Assembly (NCBI GenBank): GCA_030824835.1 | Contig: JAPJRA010000007.1 | Span: forward strand, 1-22,142 | Direction: 5' to 3' | DNA from: Geminicoccaceae bacterium | Lineage (GTDB): Bacteria > Pseudomonadota > Alphaproteobacteria > Geminicoccales > Geminicoccaceae | DNA: 22,142 bases | In this document: piece by piece, positions 1 to 8,283 of the stretch | How the letters are laid out: each line of letters opens with the position of its first letter | How positions within the stretch are numbered: the first letter of the stretch is position 1 | Notes under the pieces: model-generated | Told to the model about the DNA's origin: nothing | Databases searched by the model: none | The model's input: the letters and a program-made list of their open reading frames with translations, nothing else | Made by a program: the position numbers and the translations under genes

Positions 1-17
1 CCTGCGGGTCCAGCGGC

Positions 18-1274
18 TCAGCCGCGCAGCCGCTTCTCCAGCTTGGCGACGCTCTCGAGCTGATAGCGCGCAGCTTCGAGCGACGGGTCGAGGCGGAGCG
101 CTTCGGTGAAGTCCGCCCGCGCCTGGCGCGGCTTCTCTAGCACGAGGTAGGCTTTGCCGCGGCCATAGAACAAGGCGGCCAGATCGGGACTCACCCCGAT
201 CGCCTTGTCGAAGTCGGCGATCGCAGCATCGAGCTTGCCCAGTCGAATTTCCGCGTTGGCCCGACTGTTGAGGAAGAGCGCGTTGTCCGGCTCGAGTCGC
301 AGCGCAGCGTCGAAGTCGGTCATCGCCGCAGCATCGTCGCCCTTCTTCGCGATCGCGTCGCCGCGCCCCGCATAGGCGGTGGCCAGCTGCGGCTCCAGCG
401 CGAGCGCGCGCGTATAGTCCGCGATCGCGAGATCGAAGGCGCCCCTCTTGTATTGAACGTAGGCGCGATTGCGGTAGCCGTCCGCATCGTTGGGTGCAAG
501 CGCTATGACTTTGTCGTAGTCGGCAACCGCACCGTCCAGGTCACCCTGGCGCAGCCGGAGATAGCCGCTGACGGCATAGGCGCTGACCGAGTTGGGGTCG
601 AGGCCCACAGCCGTCTGCGCGTCGGCCAGGGCCGCAGCGTCGTCGCCCATGGCCATCAACGCGTTGGCTCGCGCCAGATACAGCTCGACACTGTCCGGCC
701 GCAGCCGAATGGCCTCGCTCAGATCGCCGACGGCGGCCTTCGGGTTGTTGGCCTGACGATACGCCGCGGCACGCATCGTCAATGTGCCGCCGCGCTCGGG
801 CCTGATGGTCAGCGCTTCCGTCAGGTCCGCGATGGCCACCTCCTCGTCGCCGCTGGCGAGCGCGATCCGGGCACGCCCCGTCCGCGCGTTGAAGGTCCAC
901 GGTGCCTCTTCGAGAACCTGGTCGTAGTCGGCGCGAGCGGCCGCCATGTCGCCGACTTTCTCCTCGGCCTGAGCCCGCGTCAGCCGTGCGGCCGTGTTGT
1001 CGGGTGCCAACGCCAACGCTGCCGACAGGTCGGCGATGCCCTCGACGTAGCGATCGGACTTCGTGTAGGCGGTGCCACGCGCGGCCAGGAACCGAGCCCG
1101 ATCCTCGGCCGGTGGATTACGCTCCAGGAGCAGGTTGCAGGCCGCCAGTGTTGCAGCCTGATCCGGGTTCCGATCGCGGCAGTCCTTATTGGCGAGGCGC
1201 AGCTTTTCACTGGTCGTGCCACATGCAGCCAGACCCAGCAGCAAAGCCGCCGCCACCGTCGCTCTCCCTTGCAT
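18..1274 (-). CDS. TPR-repeat lipoprotein
   Basis: Predicted 418-residue lipoprotein. The N-terminus is a lipoprotein signal peptide with lipobox LAAC and the modified Cys at residue 18, so the protein is probably anchored to a membrane facing the periplasm. After a Cys-containing segment, ten consecutive 34-residue TPR units fill residues of about 60 to 405, with typical endings such as ALRLEPDN and AIRLRPDS. TPR arrays are protein-protein interaction scaffolds; no catalytic domain is visible. I chose ATG 1274 because AGGGAC lies about 8 nt upstream and the signal peptide begins there; an in-frame start at 1316 would add 14 non-signal-like residues. A perfect 7-bp inverted repeat (12-18 with 28-34) spans the stop codon but has no T-run. 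TPR lipoproteins of this kind are sometimes secretion or pilus assembly factors, but the T2SS operon is 3 kb away on the other strand, so any link is speculative. Confidence 0.85.
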   Translation of the reverse strand: MQGRATVAAALLLGLAACGTTSEKLRLANKDCRDRNPDQAATLAACNLLLERNPPAEDRARFLAARGTAYTKSDRYVEGIADLSAALALAPDNTAARLTRAQAEEKVGDMAAARADYDQVLEEAPWTFNARTGRARIALASGDEEVAIADLTEALTIRPERGGTLTMRAAAYRQANNPKAAVGDLSEAIRLRPDSVELYLARANALMAMGDDAAALADAQTAVGLDPNSVSAYAVSGYLRLRQGDLDGAVADYDKVIALAPNDADGYRNRAYVQYKRGAFDLAIADYTRALALEPQLATAYAGRGDAIAKKGDDAAAMTDFDAALRLEPDNALFLNSRANAEIRLGKLDAAIADFDKAIGVSPDLAALFYGRGKAYLVLEKPRQARADFTEALRLDPSLEAARYQLESVAKLEKRLRG

Positions 1275-1456
1275 CACCACATGTCCCTGCGTCCATCGAT
1301 GGGGTAAACATGTCATAGGTCACAATGATGGACCAAATGGCCTTTCACCCAGGCGTGATCGGGTACATCAAGTGGCGCATTGATCCTCACCGGCCGCCGA
1401 TGCGTAGTAACGATCGAACCTGCGATCTGGTTGGGCCAATGGTCCAGCCATCGTCG

Positions 1457-1472
1457 GTTTTCCCCCGAAAAC
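1457..1472. repeat. Perfect 6-bp inverted repeat, GTTTTC-CCCC-GAAAAC
   Basis: Six-base arms separated by four C residues, in the 235-bp gap between two minus-strand lipoprotein genes. It lies just upstream of the plus-strand terminator. It could be an operator for the TPR gene or part of a structured transcript; no U-tract follows on either strand. Confidence 0.4.
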
Positions 1473-1477
1473 TTGTG

Positions 1478-1510
1478 GCCCGGCTGCACCAAGCGGTCGG
1501 GCTCTTTTTT
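1478..1510 (+). terminator. Orphan plus-strand rho-independent terminator
   Basis: The arms GCCCGGC (1478-1484) and GTCGGGC (1496-1502) pair over 7 bp with one G-U wobble around an 11-nt loop. They are followed by TC and six T residues (1503-1510). This is the classic intrinsic-terminator layout for rightward transcription, yet the flanking genes are both on the minus strand. Either a short plus-strand transcript starts within 1275-1477, or it blocks antisense transcription into the next gene. Confidence 0.5.
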
Positions 1511-2037
1511 CAACTGGCGCCGCGGTGGGGAGATGCCTGGCGCGGCGTGTCGACCTCCGCTGACGGTTTGATGGCTCGCGAGTGGCTACAATCGTCATAG
1601 GAGAGCCAACCGGCGTTACCATTGCCCTCAACCGGATCCGTTTCTACACAGGAGGCGTGCGTTGGTTCAACCGCTGAAGGTGTATAGAGAGGGTTAGATT
1701 CTCCTTCCAGGTGGGATAAGGGTCGTACCGGCTCGACCAGGATGACCCCTTGCCCGTCTTCGATGGCGATGCAATCGTAGCGGGTGCCATCGGTCTTCAA
1801 CACTCGAACACCGGTCAGGCCGGAGGTGATCGGCCATGCCTTGGTCACGCCGGTCGCCGCGGCACCACCATCGGCGAGACAGGCCCGAATTCCAGGTAGC
1901 AGCTCGGGCAAGGCGGTGCTCCAGTCAGGTGTCTCCTCGAATGCCACGGCCGACGCACGTCGCGATGCCGGGACGTCGGGTGAGCAGCCGACAACGGCAA
2001 CGAGAGCAAGCATGCACAACACCCGTACCGGCTTCAT
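1510..2037 (-). CDS. Small lipoprotein of unknown function
   Basis: Predicted 175-residue protein that I do not recognise. The N-terminus has a basic start, a hydrophobic stretch and lipobox VVGC with the modified Cys at residue 18, so a lipid-anchored envelope protein is expected. The mature part is mixed alpha/beta in character with additional Cys residues in RACLADG, YDCIAIEDG, HASCVET and YDDCSHS, which could form disulfides in the periplasm. ATG 2037 is preferred over ATG 2052 because GGAG lies 6 nt upstream of it. The 3' end of the gene overlaps the T-run of the plus-strand terminator. No operon partner is obvious: the SDR gene upstream is on the same strand, 32 nt away, so co-transcription with it is possible. 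Confidence 0.65.
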   Translation of the reverse strand: MKPVRVLCMLALVAVVGCSPDVPASRRASAVAFEETPDWSTALPELLPGIRACLADGGAAATGVTKAWPITSGLTGVRVLKTDGTRYDCIAIEDGQGVILVEPVRPLSHLEGESNPLYTPSAVEPTHASCVETDPVEGNGNAGWLSYDDCSHSRAIKPSAEVDTPRQASPHRGAS

Positions 2038-2069
2038 CGCTCGCTCCAACATCCGGCCATAGCGGCGGA

Positions 2070-2894
<825 letters not shown>

Positions 2895-2916
2895 TCATGA
2901 ATAGATGCTGCCCACC

Positions 2917-2934
2917 GCAGGCGTCGACACCTGC
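2917..2934. repeat. 18-bp near-palindrome in a divergent intergenic region
   Basis: GCAGGCGTCGACACCTGC is palindromic apart from one mismatched pair. It lies between the divergently transcribed SDR gene (start 2801) and the small secreted-protein gene (start 3004), a position and size typical of an operator for a dimeric regulator. No regulator gene is adjacent. Confidence 0.3.
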
Positions 2935-3003
2935 GAGAGGACGCTTGCCGCATCTGACCGCACACGGCAAAGTCGCTGCCAAGTCAGGACAAGGAGGCAT
3001 CTC

Positions 3004-3450
3004 GTGAAGCGATTCATGCTGGCCCTCGCCATGGGATTGCTGGTCATTCCCGGTGCCATCGCGCAGACCTCCGCGCAGGATCCGCCGGCGGCCGCCGGTG
3101 GAGCCACCGCAACGCCGATCACCCCTGAAGCCTCTGGTGCACATTCCGCGCCCGGAGCCACGACCGAGGCGAGCCCGGCCACGCCGGATCCCGCGGCTAG
3201 TGCCGCGAGCACGGCCCCTGCCGACATCACCCAGGCCGTCGCCTGCGCCACGCTGAGCCAGCAGTTCGGCGATACCCTGACGGCATTGAGCGCACCGACG
3301 GCCAAGACACCGCTCGACGAGACCGTAAAGAACACGAGTTCCGAGCGGGCCGGCGCCGGACGGAAGGCCTGCATGGCCCACGACTACGCGACCGGGCTGC
3401 AGGGGCTACGGGAGGCGCTGGAGACGTTGGGCAAGAAGCCCATCGTCTGA
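3004..3450 (+). CDS. Small secreted Ala/Pro/Thr-rich protein, unknown function
   Basis: Predicted 148-residue exported protein. A Sec signal peptide occupies residues 1-20 with probable cleavage after AIA. It is followed by a low-complexity linker of about 50 residues rich in Ala, Pro, Thr and Gly, then a compact C-terminal domain of about 75 residues with two Cys residues (81 and 123) that could form a disulfide. The start is a GTG at 3004 with an excellent AAGGAGG 6 nt upstream. Upstream in-frame codons back to 2905 have no ribosome site and would bury the signal peptide. I do not recognise the C-terminal domain. It is convergent with tusA, only 15 nt away. Confidence 0.7.
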   Translation: MKRFMLALAMGLLVIPGAIAQTSAQDPPAAAGGATATPITPEASGAHSAPGATTEASPATPDPAASAASTAPADITQAVACATLSQQFGDTLTALSAPTAKTPLDETVKNTSSERAGAGRKACMAHDYATGLQGLREALETLGKKPIV

Positions 3451-3457
3451 GATGGGC
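3438..3457. terminator. Hairpin between convergent genes
   Basis: The perfect 7-bp arms GCCCATC and GATGGGC flank a 6-nt loop that contains the stop codon of the secreted-protein gene. The hairpin sits at the convergent junction with tusA and could act as a bidirectional 3' end for both transcripts. There is no T-run, so intrinsic termination is uncertain. Confidence 0.4.
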
Positions 3458-3465
3458 CACGTGCC

Positions 3466-3702
3466 TCAGCGACCCTTGATCAGGACCAGCAGGTAGATCC
3501 CGTCCTCGACCCGTTGCTCGGTCAGCTCGTGGCCGGTGATCTCGACGAATTCCTCGAAGTCGCGCGGTGCAGCAGGGTCGGTAGCCAGCACGCAGACGCT
3601 AGCACCGACCGGCAGCACCATGAGCGCCTGACGTGCCCTGACCAGCGGCAACGGGCAACTCAGCCCGCGGGCATCAACCAACGCGTCGTAGCTCTTCGCC
3701 AT
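3466..3702 (-). CDS. tusA: TusA/SirA-family sulfur carrier protein
   Basis: 78-residue TusA-like protein, about the usual length of the family. The hallmark CPxP motif is present as CPLP with the active Cys at residue 16, after the conserved DARGL segment. The rest fits the two-layer alpha/beta fold, including the ATDPAA-DFEEF segment. In characterised members this Cys carries a persulfide and relays sulfur for tRNA thiolation, molybdenum cofactor synthesis or sulfur oxidation. Which applies here cannot be read from the sequence. It lies 3 nt downstream of a membrane-protein gene on the same strand, so the two are probably co-transcribed. Its own ribosome-binding site is weak, consistent with translational coupling. 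Confidence 0.92.
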   Translation of the reverse strand: MAKSYDALVDARGLSCPLPLVRARQALMVLPVGASVCVLATDPAAPRDFEEFVEITGHELTEQRVEDGIYLLVLIKGR

Positions 3703-3705
3703 CGC

Positions 3706-4221
3706 TCAACCCATCACGCGGTCAGCATGAACGGCCCGGACGCCGTTCACCGACCAGAGCAGAAACGGAAGAATGAGCGGCAGCCAGAGCCACCCATCAT
3801 AAATGTAGAGGAGGTAGACGCTGCCCGAGGTCAACAGCATCAACGACACCAGGGCGGCGACGACGCTGCGCTGATAGTCGATCAGGTGGATCATCAGCAT
3901 CGGCACCACGGCTGCGATCAACCATGGAACATACCGATTGTCGGGCTCTCCCAGCAGCGACTGACCGAACAGCATGATGCAGGCGCCATTACCGGCGAGC
4001 CCGAACAGAAGGAACAGCCATGGCGCGACAGAAAGGCGAGTCACGGGTGCCACCTCATAGCCATGGTTCAGCCGCGGCCAGAACAGCAGCTTCGCTCCGC
4101 CCTCGCTCAGTATTTGCGTGAGCTCGAACAACACAAGCAGCAACAGGCCAAGAATACCGAGACCGATCAGGATGCCGGCTGTGAGGGACATGGGTACCGC
4201 CGTCTTCATGCTGTGAGGCAT
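3706..4221 (-). CDS. Multi-pass inner-membrane protein, unknown function
   Basis: Predicted 171-residue integral membrane protein with about four to five hydrophobic segments (residues about 12-36, 66-88, 98-120 and 125-162) and a short polar loop around residues 40-62. I do not recognise a family. It is immediately followed by tusA, so a role in moving or handling a sulfur compound or supporting a sulfur-relay enzyme is possible but unproven. The start is uncertain: ATG 4221 is the last base of a strong hairpin and has no ribosome site, while ATG 4209 and ATG 4191 are in-frame alternatives that leave all membrane segments intact. Confidence 0.65.
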   Translation of the reverse strand: MPHSMKTAVPMSLTAGILIGLGILGLLLLVLFELTQILSEGGAKLLFWPRLNHGYEVAPVTRLSVAPWLFLLFGLAGNGACIMLFGQSLLGEPDNRYVPWLIAAVVPMLMIHLIDYQRSVVAALVSLMLLTSGSVYLLYIYDGWLWLPLILPFLLWSVNGVRAVHADRVMG

Positions 4222-4246
4222 CGTCGCCGGGTGCCTACGGCGACGA
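4221..4246. repeat. 9-bp inverted repeat at the start of the membrane-protein gene
   Basis: CGTCGCCG (4222-4229) and CGGCGACG (4238-4245) are perfect arms around an 8-nt spacer, with a further T-A pair at 4221/4246. The hairpin ends on the first base of the 4221 start codon, so in RNA it would mask initiation there. It is either an operator or a translational control hairpin. Confidence 0.5.
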
Positions 4247-4390
4247 ACCGCTCAATTTGGCCAAGGTGTGTAGCAGACACTGGCTGTCGGTGCGATGGGG
4301 CGTGGGGCCGGGACGTTCCGGGTTATGTCGGTAGGAGGTCAATACGGTGCGACCGGCTATCGGGGACCGCCCGCATGGGGTATTCAGGTA

Positions 4391-4414
4391 GCGTCGCGCT
4401 GACGGCCGCGACGC
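4391..4414. repeat. 8-bp inverted repeat upstream of gspE
   Basis: GCGTCGCG (4391-4398) and CGCGACGC (4407-4414) are perfect arms around an 8-nt spacer, 28 nt before the gspE ATG. It shares the CGTCGC core and the 8/8/8 geometry with the repeat at 4221-4246, on the other side of the same divergent intergenic region. Confidence 0.5.
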
Positions 4415-4442
4415 CTTATTGAACCGCTTCGGACCTGTTTCG

Positions 4443-6206
4443 ATGTCCACCGCCTCCCCGCTTGAGCCCCCGGTGGCGCGCGCCACCTCGACGGCGCTCG
4501 AAGATCCGCGTACCCGCCAGCTCGATCCCGTGCTGGCGCGCTTGGTGCTGGCTGGCCGGATCTCCGCCGACGCCGCGGTTCGGGCCACCGCCACGGCCCT
4601 CGAGCAACGCCAGAGCCTCGCGGCGGCGGTGACCAGCCTCGGGCTGATCACCAGCCGGGACTGGGCCGAGGCGGTAGCGCGGCACTACGAGTTCGAGATG
4701 GCCGGACCCGACGACCTGCCGCGCGAATTGCTGCTGGCGGACAGGATCTCGCCGCGTTTTCTTCGCCACGCCGCCGTGCTGCCGGTGCGTGCGAACGAGG
4801 ACACGGTCTGGCTCGCCATGGCCGACCCCGGCAACAGCTACGCCATCAAGGCCGTCGGCCTAGCGGCGCAGCGTCGTGTGGTGCCGCTGATCGCGGCGCT
4901 CGAGGATCTGCAGAAGGCCTATGCCCGCTACTGGGATGCCGGACAGTCGGCGCTGCAGCGGATCGTCGACGATATCGGCGAGGAGCTCACCGGTGAGCTG
5001 AGCGCCGATATCGAGCATCTGATCGGTGCCGCCCAGGAAGCGCCGGTGGTCCGGCTGGTCAATCAACTGCTGACCGACGCGCTCCGGTTGCATGCGTCGG
5101 ACATCCATATCGAGCCAGCACGTGATCATCTGCGCGTGCGCTACCGCGTGCATGGGCGCCTGCGCGAGGCCGGTGCGCCGCCGGCGCGGCTGTCGGCGGC
5201 CGTGATCTCGCGCATCAAGATCCTGGCCAAGCTCGACATCGCCGAGCGCCGCCTGCCACAGGACGGCAGGGCACGGCTGACGCTGCTCGGCCGCCGGATC
5301 GACCTGCGCGTCGCGACCGCCCCCTCGGTCCACGGCGAGAGCCTGGTGATCCGTATCCTCGACCAGAGCGCCCAGGGCGGAGATTTCTCGGATCTTGGGT
5401 TGGGAGAGTATCTGGAGACACGGCTACGACATGCGCTCGCCGCGCCACACGGCATGCTGCTCGTGACCGGACCTACCGGCAGCGGCAAGACCACGACGCT
5501 CTATGCGGCGCTCAGGCACCTGAACAATGCTAGCGACAAGCTGATCAGCATCGAGGATCCGATCGAGTACCAGATCGACGGCATCACCCAGATTCAGGTG
5601 CGCCCCGATATCGAGCTCGACTTCGCCCGGGTGCTGCGCTCGGTCGTGCGCCACGATCCCGATGTGATCATGGTGGGCGAGACGCGTGACGCCGAAACCG
5701 CCAACATCGCCGTCAACGCCGCGCTCACCGGCCATCTCCTGTTGACGACGCTGCATACCAACAACGCCGCCGGTGCCATCGCCCGTCTGCTCGACATGGG
5801 CGTCGAGCCCTATCTGCTGGCGTCGGTGCTGCGTGGCGTCATGGGCCAACGCCTGGTCGGCATCCTCTGCCCCACCTGCAAGGCCCCCCGGCCGGCGACG
5901 ACCGATGAGATCGCCTTCTTCACCCAGGCCAATCTCGAGGTTCCACCCGATCTCCAGCTGCACGAGGCCCCGGGCTGCGACGCGTGCGAGGGCATGGGCT
6001 ATGTCGGCCGGGTCGGGATCTTCGAGTTCCTGGAGATGAGCGAGCCCTTGCGCGAGCTCATTCGGGCGCGAGCGTCGACCCAGGCCGTGGCACAGCTGGC
6101 GAGCGAAGGAGGGATGCGGACCATGTATGTGGACGGGCTGCTGAAATGCCAAGCTGGTATCACCACGCTGGAGGAGGTCTGCAGCGTGACCAGCGAAGAC
6201 TGGTAG
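4443..6206 (+). CDS. gspE: Type II secretion ATPase GspE
   Basis: 587-residue cytoplasmic hexameric ATPase that powers pseudopilus assembly in the type II secretion system. Domain order: an N-terminal T2SSE_N/MshEN-like region (about 40-160), then the secretion ATPase core. Seen motifs: Walker A GPTGSGKT at residues 343-350, Walker B region DPDVIMVGE at 405-413, and a tetracysteine zinc-binding element (C476, C479, C512, C515), which separates GspE/PilB from PilT-type retraction ATPases. SDIHIEP and the Arg-rich N2 region are also conserved. It opens a ten-gene operon, and gspF starts 13 nt later. I use ATG 4443. An in-frame TTG at 4419 directly follows an inverted repeat and has no ribosome site; the ATG also lacks a good one, so the start is moderately certain. 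Confidence 0.96.
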   Translation: MSTASPLEPPVARATSTALEDPRTRQLDPVLARLVLAGRISADAAVRATATALEQRQSLAAAVTSLGLITSRDWAEAVARHYEFEMAGPDDLPRELLLADRISPRFLRHAAVLPVRANEDTVWLAMADPGNSYAIKAVGLAAQRRVVPLIAALEDLQKAYARYWDAGQSALQRIVDDIGEELTGELSADIEHLIGAAQEAPVVRLVNQLLTDALRLHASDIHIEPARDHLRVRYRVHGRLREAGAPPARLSAAVISRIKILAKLDIAERRLPQDGRARLTLLGRRIDLRVATAPSVHGESLVIRILDQSAQGGDFSDLGLGEYLETRLRHALAAPHGMLLVTGPTGSGKTTTLYAALRHLNNASDKLISIEDPIEYQIDGITQIQVRPDIELDFARVLRSVVRHDPDVIMVGETRDAETANIAVNAALTGHLLLTTLHTNNAAGAIARLLDMGVEPYLLASVLRGVMGQRLVGILCPTCKAPRPATTDEIAFFTQANLEVPPDLQLHEAPGCDACEGMGYVGRVGIFEFLEMSEPLRELIRARASTQAVAQLASEGGMRTMYVDGLLKCQAGITTLEEVCSVTSEDW

Positions 6207-6219
6207 GGACCACGGCGCC

Positions 6220-7428
6220 GTGCCCAATTTCTCCTATCGCGCGTTGACCATCAGTGGCGAGCGGGTGGCCGGCGAGCTGGAAGCCGCCGACGTGCAGACC
6301 GCCATCGCCCGGCTACAGGACAGCGGCCTGATCCCGATCGACGCCACGCCAGCAGGGCGCGGCGATCGACGTAACGCCGTTCCGGTCACGGCCAATCGCG
6401 CCGTTCGCCATGTGACCCAGCTGACCCGCGAGCTGTCGACCCTGCTCGGGGCCGGGCAGACCGTCGAGGGGGCGCTTTCGCTGGCGCGCGAGGAGGTGCC
6501 CGACAAGGGGCTGGCCGCGGCGCTGGAGGCCATTCTGCTGAAGGTCCGCAGCGGCTCGAGCCTCAGCGATGCGTTGGCTGACGAACCGCGCTTCTTCCCG
6601 CCGCTCTATGTCAGCCTAGTGCGCGCGGGCGAGCAGTCGGGGCGGATGGCCCAGTCGCTGAGCGAGCTCGCGACGATGCGGGAGCGGACGGAAGAGCTGA
6701 AATCCAAGCTCACGTCGGCACTTATCTATCCGGTGGTGCTCTTCCTGACCGCGATCGGGGCCGTGATCGTGCTGCTCACGGTGGTGGTGCCGCGGATGGA
6801 ACCGATGTTCGCCTCGGCAGGTGCTGCCCTCCCGTCCAGCACCCGGATCGTGCTGGCCGCGACCGATCTGTTGCGCGAGCAGGGCTACCTGATGCTGGCG
6901 ATCGTCGCTGCGCTGCTGCTGCTGGGCGAGCGCGTGCTGCGTCGACCGGGCCCGCGGCAAGCAATGGATCGATGGCTGCTGCAGCTGCCCTTCATCGGAC
7001 CGATGCTCCGCGACCGGATCACGGCCCAGCTCTGCCGTGGCCTCGCCACCTGTCTGGGTGGCGGCCTCGATCTGCCGGCGGCACTGGCCGTCTGCCGTGA
7101 CATCCTGGGCAACATGCACGCCCGGGCGGCGATGGAAGAGGTGATCACGCGGGTCCGCACCGGCCGCACCGTTGCCGACAGCCTCAATGCTGCCCAGATC
7201 CTGACCCCTCTGGCCGTCAAAATGCTGCGTGTCGGCGAGGAGAGCGGCCGCATGCAGCCGGTGGCCTCCCACCTGGCAAGCACCTTCGAGGATCGCGTGG
7301 CGGTGCGCCTCCAGCGTCTGGTGGCCGTCATCGAACCCGCGACGGTGATCGTGCTGGGCTTCGTAGTTGGCGGAATCGTGATGTCCATCCTCACCGCCGT
7401 GCTCAGCGTCAACGAGCTGGCGCTATGA
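6220..7428 (+). CDS. gspF: Type II secretion inner-membrane platform protein GspF
   Basis: 402-residue polytopic inner-membrane protein, the usual GspF length. It contains the YRALTISGERVAGELEA N-terminal segment typical of GspF/PilC, followed by two homologous T2SSF helical domains (about residues 65-190 and 270-395). Each carries the characteristic VRAGEQSG or LRVGEESG motif. Hydrophobic segments lie near 168-190, 220-240 and 365-392. It forms the platform coupling GspE to pseudopilus growth. The start is a GTG at 6220, 13 nt after gspE, with AGGGA about 10 nt upstream. An 88-nt gap follows before gspC, the widest in the operon. Confidence 0.95.
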   Translation: MPNFSYRALTISGERVAGELEAADVQTAIARLQDSGLIPIDATPAGRGDRRNAVPVTANRAVRHVTQLTRELSTLLGAGQTVEGALSLAREEVPDKGLAAALEAILLKVRSGSSLSDALADEPRFFPPLYVSLVRAGEQSGRMAQSLSELATMRERTEELKSKLTSALIYPVVLFLTAIGAVIVLLTVVVPRMEPMFASAGAALPSSTRIVLAATDLLREQGYLMLAIVAALLLLGERVLRRPGPRQAMDRWLLQLPFIGPMLRDRITAQLCRGLATCLGGGLDLPAALAVCRDILGNMHARAAMEEVITRVRTGRTVADSLNAAQILTPLAVKMLRVGEESGRMQPVASHLASTFEDRVAVRLQRLVAVIEPATVIVLGFVVGGIVMSILTAVLSVNELAL

Positions 7429-7516
7429 GCGCTGCTCTGTCGCGTCACCACCTGTCGCTATTGACGCCCACTTCGACCGTCACCTAGACACACGCTGCCT
7501 CTGATGTGAACGTGAG

Positions 7517-8236
7517 TTGCCGACGCTCGTGACGAAATGGCATCCAGCCACCAAGTTCCTGCTGCTGGCCGCAGTTCCTGTGCTCGCCTACCTGCTGTGG
7601 AGCGGTGGCGACGAGGAGCCGGCGGTGGTGGCGAGCGTTGCGCGCCCGCAGCCGATGGAATCGACCTCCCCGGTGGCAGGTGCGGATACGGGCGCCGATA
7701 CGAACGCTGCGACCTTCGAACTCCCGCCGCTGGAGCGCTTCACGGCGGTGGTCGAGAGGCCATTGTTCTCGCCGACGCGGCGGATGCCGGTTCTGGCTGC
7801 TCCTGCCGAGGCGGCGCCGCCCACGGCCGAGGCGCCTATCGCCGGGCCAAGCGGTCCCGACGAGCCCCAGCTGCGTTTCTTTGGGACGGAAAGCCGGGGC
7901 GGCACGGCTGCAGCGTTGGTCATCTTCTCGGACACCAGCAAGGTCGGTAGGCTGGTCCCGGGTGACATGGTGGGCGATTGGCGTGTGTTGACGGTGGACA
8001 GCAACCACCTCGTGCTCGGCCAAGGCGATGAGGAGCGTAGTTTCGAGATTTTCGGCACCGGAGTGACCGGCCGTGCGACGCCCTCCGCCGAGGGACCGGA
8101 CAGCAGCACCGACGGGACGGCACCGGACGGCGCGTTCAATCCCGACGATGCGCTCTCTCCGGATGCGGCGGCGCCGGATGAGGCCGCGGCTCCCGACGAT
8201 GCGGATTCTTCGGACACGGAGCCGAATCAGCCGTAA
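7517..8236 (+). CDS. gspC: GspC-like T2SS protein (HR domain) with acidic tail
   Basis: 239-residue single-pass inner-membrane protein. It has one transmembrane helix (residues about 13-28), a linker, the box FTAVVERPLFSPTRR (75-89) and a small beta domain (about 118-180) matching the homology region of GspC. In T2SS this region links the inner-membrane platform to the secretin. Similar short alphaproteobacterial proteins are often annotated GspN, so the symbol is not certain. Instead of a C-terminal PDZ domain or coiled coil, it ends in about 45 residues rich in Asp, Ala, Pro and Ser. The start is either TTG 7517 (first in frame after a stop) or GTG 7529; neither has a strong ribosome site. 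Confidence 0.8.
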   Translation: MPTLVTKWHPATKFLLLAAVPVLAYLLWSGGDEEPAVVASVARPQPMESTSPVAGADTGADTNAATFELPPLERFTAVVERPLFSPTRRMPVLAAPAEAAPPTAEAPIAGPSGPDEPQLRFFGTESRGGTAAALVIFSDTSKVGRLVPGDMVGDWRVLTVDSNHLVLGQGDEERSFEIFGTGVTGRATPSAEGPDSSTDGTAPDGAFNPDDALSPDAAAPDEAAAPDDADSSDTEPNQP

Positions 8237-8283
8237 CGGAAAGCGGTCGGCTGCTGCGGCCGTCCATAGGAGTGGGCTAGACG

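Noticed and set aside
4419..4442. TTG 4419 as the gspE start
   Set aside because: There is no ribosome site and it abuts an inverted repeat; ATG 4443 gives a normal GspE N-terminus.
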